This document shows, piece after piece, positions 63,939 to 64,000 of a stretch of DNA of 64,000 bases. Source of the DNA: a virus; IMG/VR virus record IMGVR_UViG_3300032770_000013, positions 31,989 through 95,988 of that record. One strand, written 5' to 3'. The stretch's first letter is position 1; every line of letters begins with the position of its first letter. The position numbers were made by a program, and so were the translations under genes. The notes under the pieces are model-generated. The model ran no database searches, was not told the origin of the DNA, and saw only the letters and a list, made by a program, of their open reading frames with translations.

Positions 63939-64000
63939 CTATGCGCGAAAATAGTTCTGCAACCCAGGAGTGATATACATGGGCGATGGCTCCGTCTGCT
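63939..64000 (-). CDS. Partial virion gene (3' end only)
   Basis: The leftward frame at the edge ends in TEPSPMYITPGLQNYFRA followed by TAG at 63939-63941. It looks like the C-terminus of a phage structural protein. The gene continues beyond the window; the homing endonuclease lies directly after it. Confidence 0.5.
   Translation of the reverse strand, partial: QTEPSPMYITPGLQNYFRA

Noticed and set aside
1-64000. CRISPR array or tRNA cluster
   Set aside because: No regularly spaced repeats of 25-40 nt with unique spacers were seen, and no typical tRNA TPsiC-arm sequences were found by eye.

Overview
This window reads as about 64 kb of a lytic or temperate tailed-phage genome (or prophage) of an alphaproteobacterium. 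I base this on a portal, a large terminase subunit, an adaptor, collar and fibre proteins, a holin/endolysin cassette, an ERF annealase, a RusA resolvase and a phage-borne GapR (DUF2312), a chromatin protein typical of Alphaproteobacteria. Several hypothetical proteins look like ones I associate with Hyphomicrobiales/Bradyrhizobium, but that is recollection, not a search. No tape-measure, sheath or tail-tube gene is visible and the portal is very large, so a short-tailed (podovirus-like) virion is the best guess. No DNA polymerase, primase, RNA polymerase or recognisable major capsid gene is present, so the genome must continue outside the window. I saw no tRNA, rRNA or CRISPR array.

Layout. 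1-16 kb, leftward: virion genes (portal, scaffold-like, adaptor, collar/fibre and large structural protein), interrupted by HNH homing endonucleases and one rightward cassette at 6.2-7.0 kb. 16-27 kb, leftward: a sugar and small-molecule block (two related GT9-like proteins, another glycosyltransferase-like protein, a PhyH-type dioxygenase, an AAA+ ATPase, a methyltransferase and two SLOG/deoxyribosyltransferase-like proteins), a solo TnpB and many tiny zinc-ribbon proteins. 27-39.4 kb, leftward: an early-type operon of small, translationally overlapping genes ending in DUF1367-like, ERF and coiled-coil genes. 39.43-39.51 kb: divergent AT-rich promoter region. 39.5-51.9 kb, rightward: a GIY-YIG/regulator fusion, GapR, RusA, a DNA methyltransferase, an HNH, small genes and the terminase. 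51.9-64 kb, mostly leftward: small genes, a serine recombinase under a divergent palindromic operator (55.1 kb), the lysis cassette (56-59.6 kb), fibre genes and a GIY-YIG homing endonuclease at the right edge.

The most striking object is the terminase large subunit at 45721-51036. It is a 1771-residue open frame carrying three LAGLIDADG inteins (357, 409 and 431 aa), placed exactly in the Walker A lysine-serine junction, in the segment between ATPase and nuclease, and next to the third nuclease aspartate. Removing them leaves a normal 574-residue terminase. The first intein appears to begin with proline and to carry the block-B Trp and block-F Cys of class 3 inteins. Together with at least seven stand-alone HNH/GIY-YIG genes and TnpB, the window is unusually loaded with homing elements sitting in or beside essential virion genes.

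Other system-level signals are a pair of 44-bp identical repeats placed about 40 bp upstream of two unrelated genes 34 kb apart, and a related family of leader motifs. There is also a stand-alone copy of a glycosyltransferase C-terminal domain translationally coupled to TnpB, and a conserved-family gene broken by a single in-frame amber codon.
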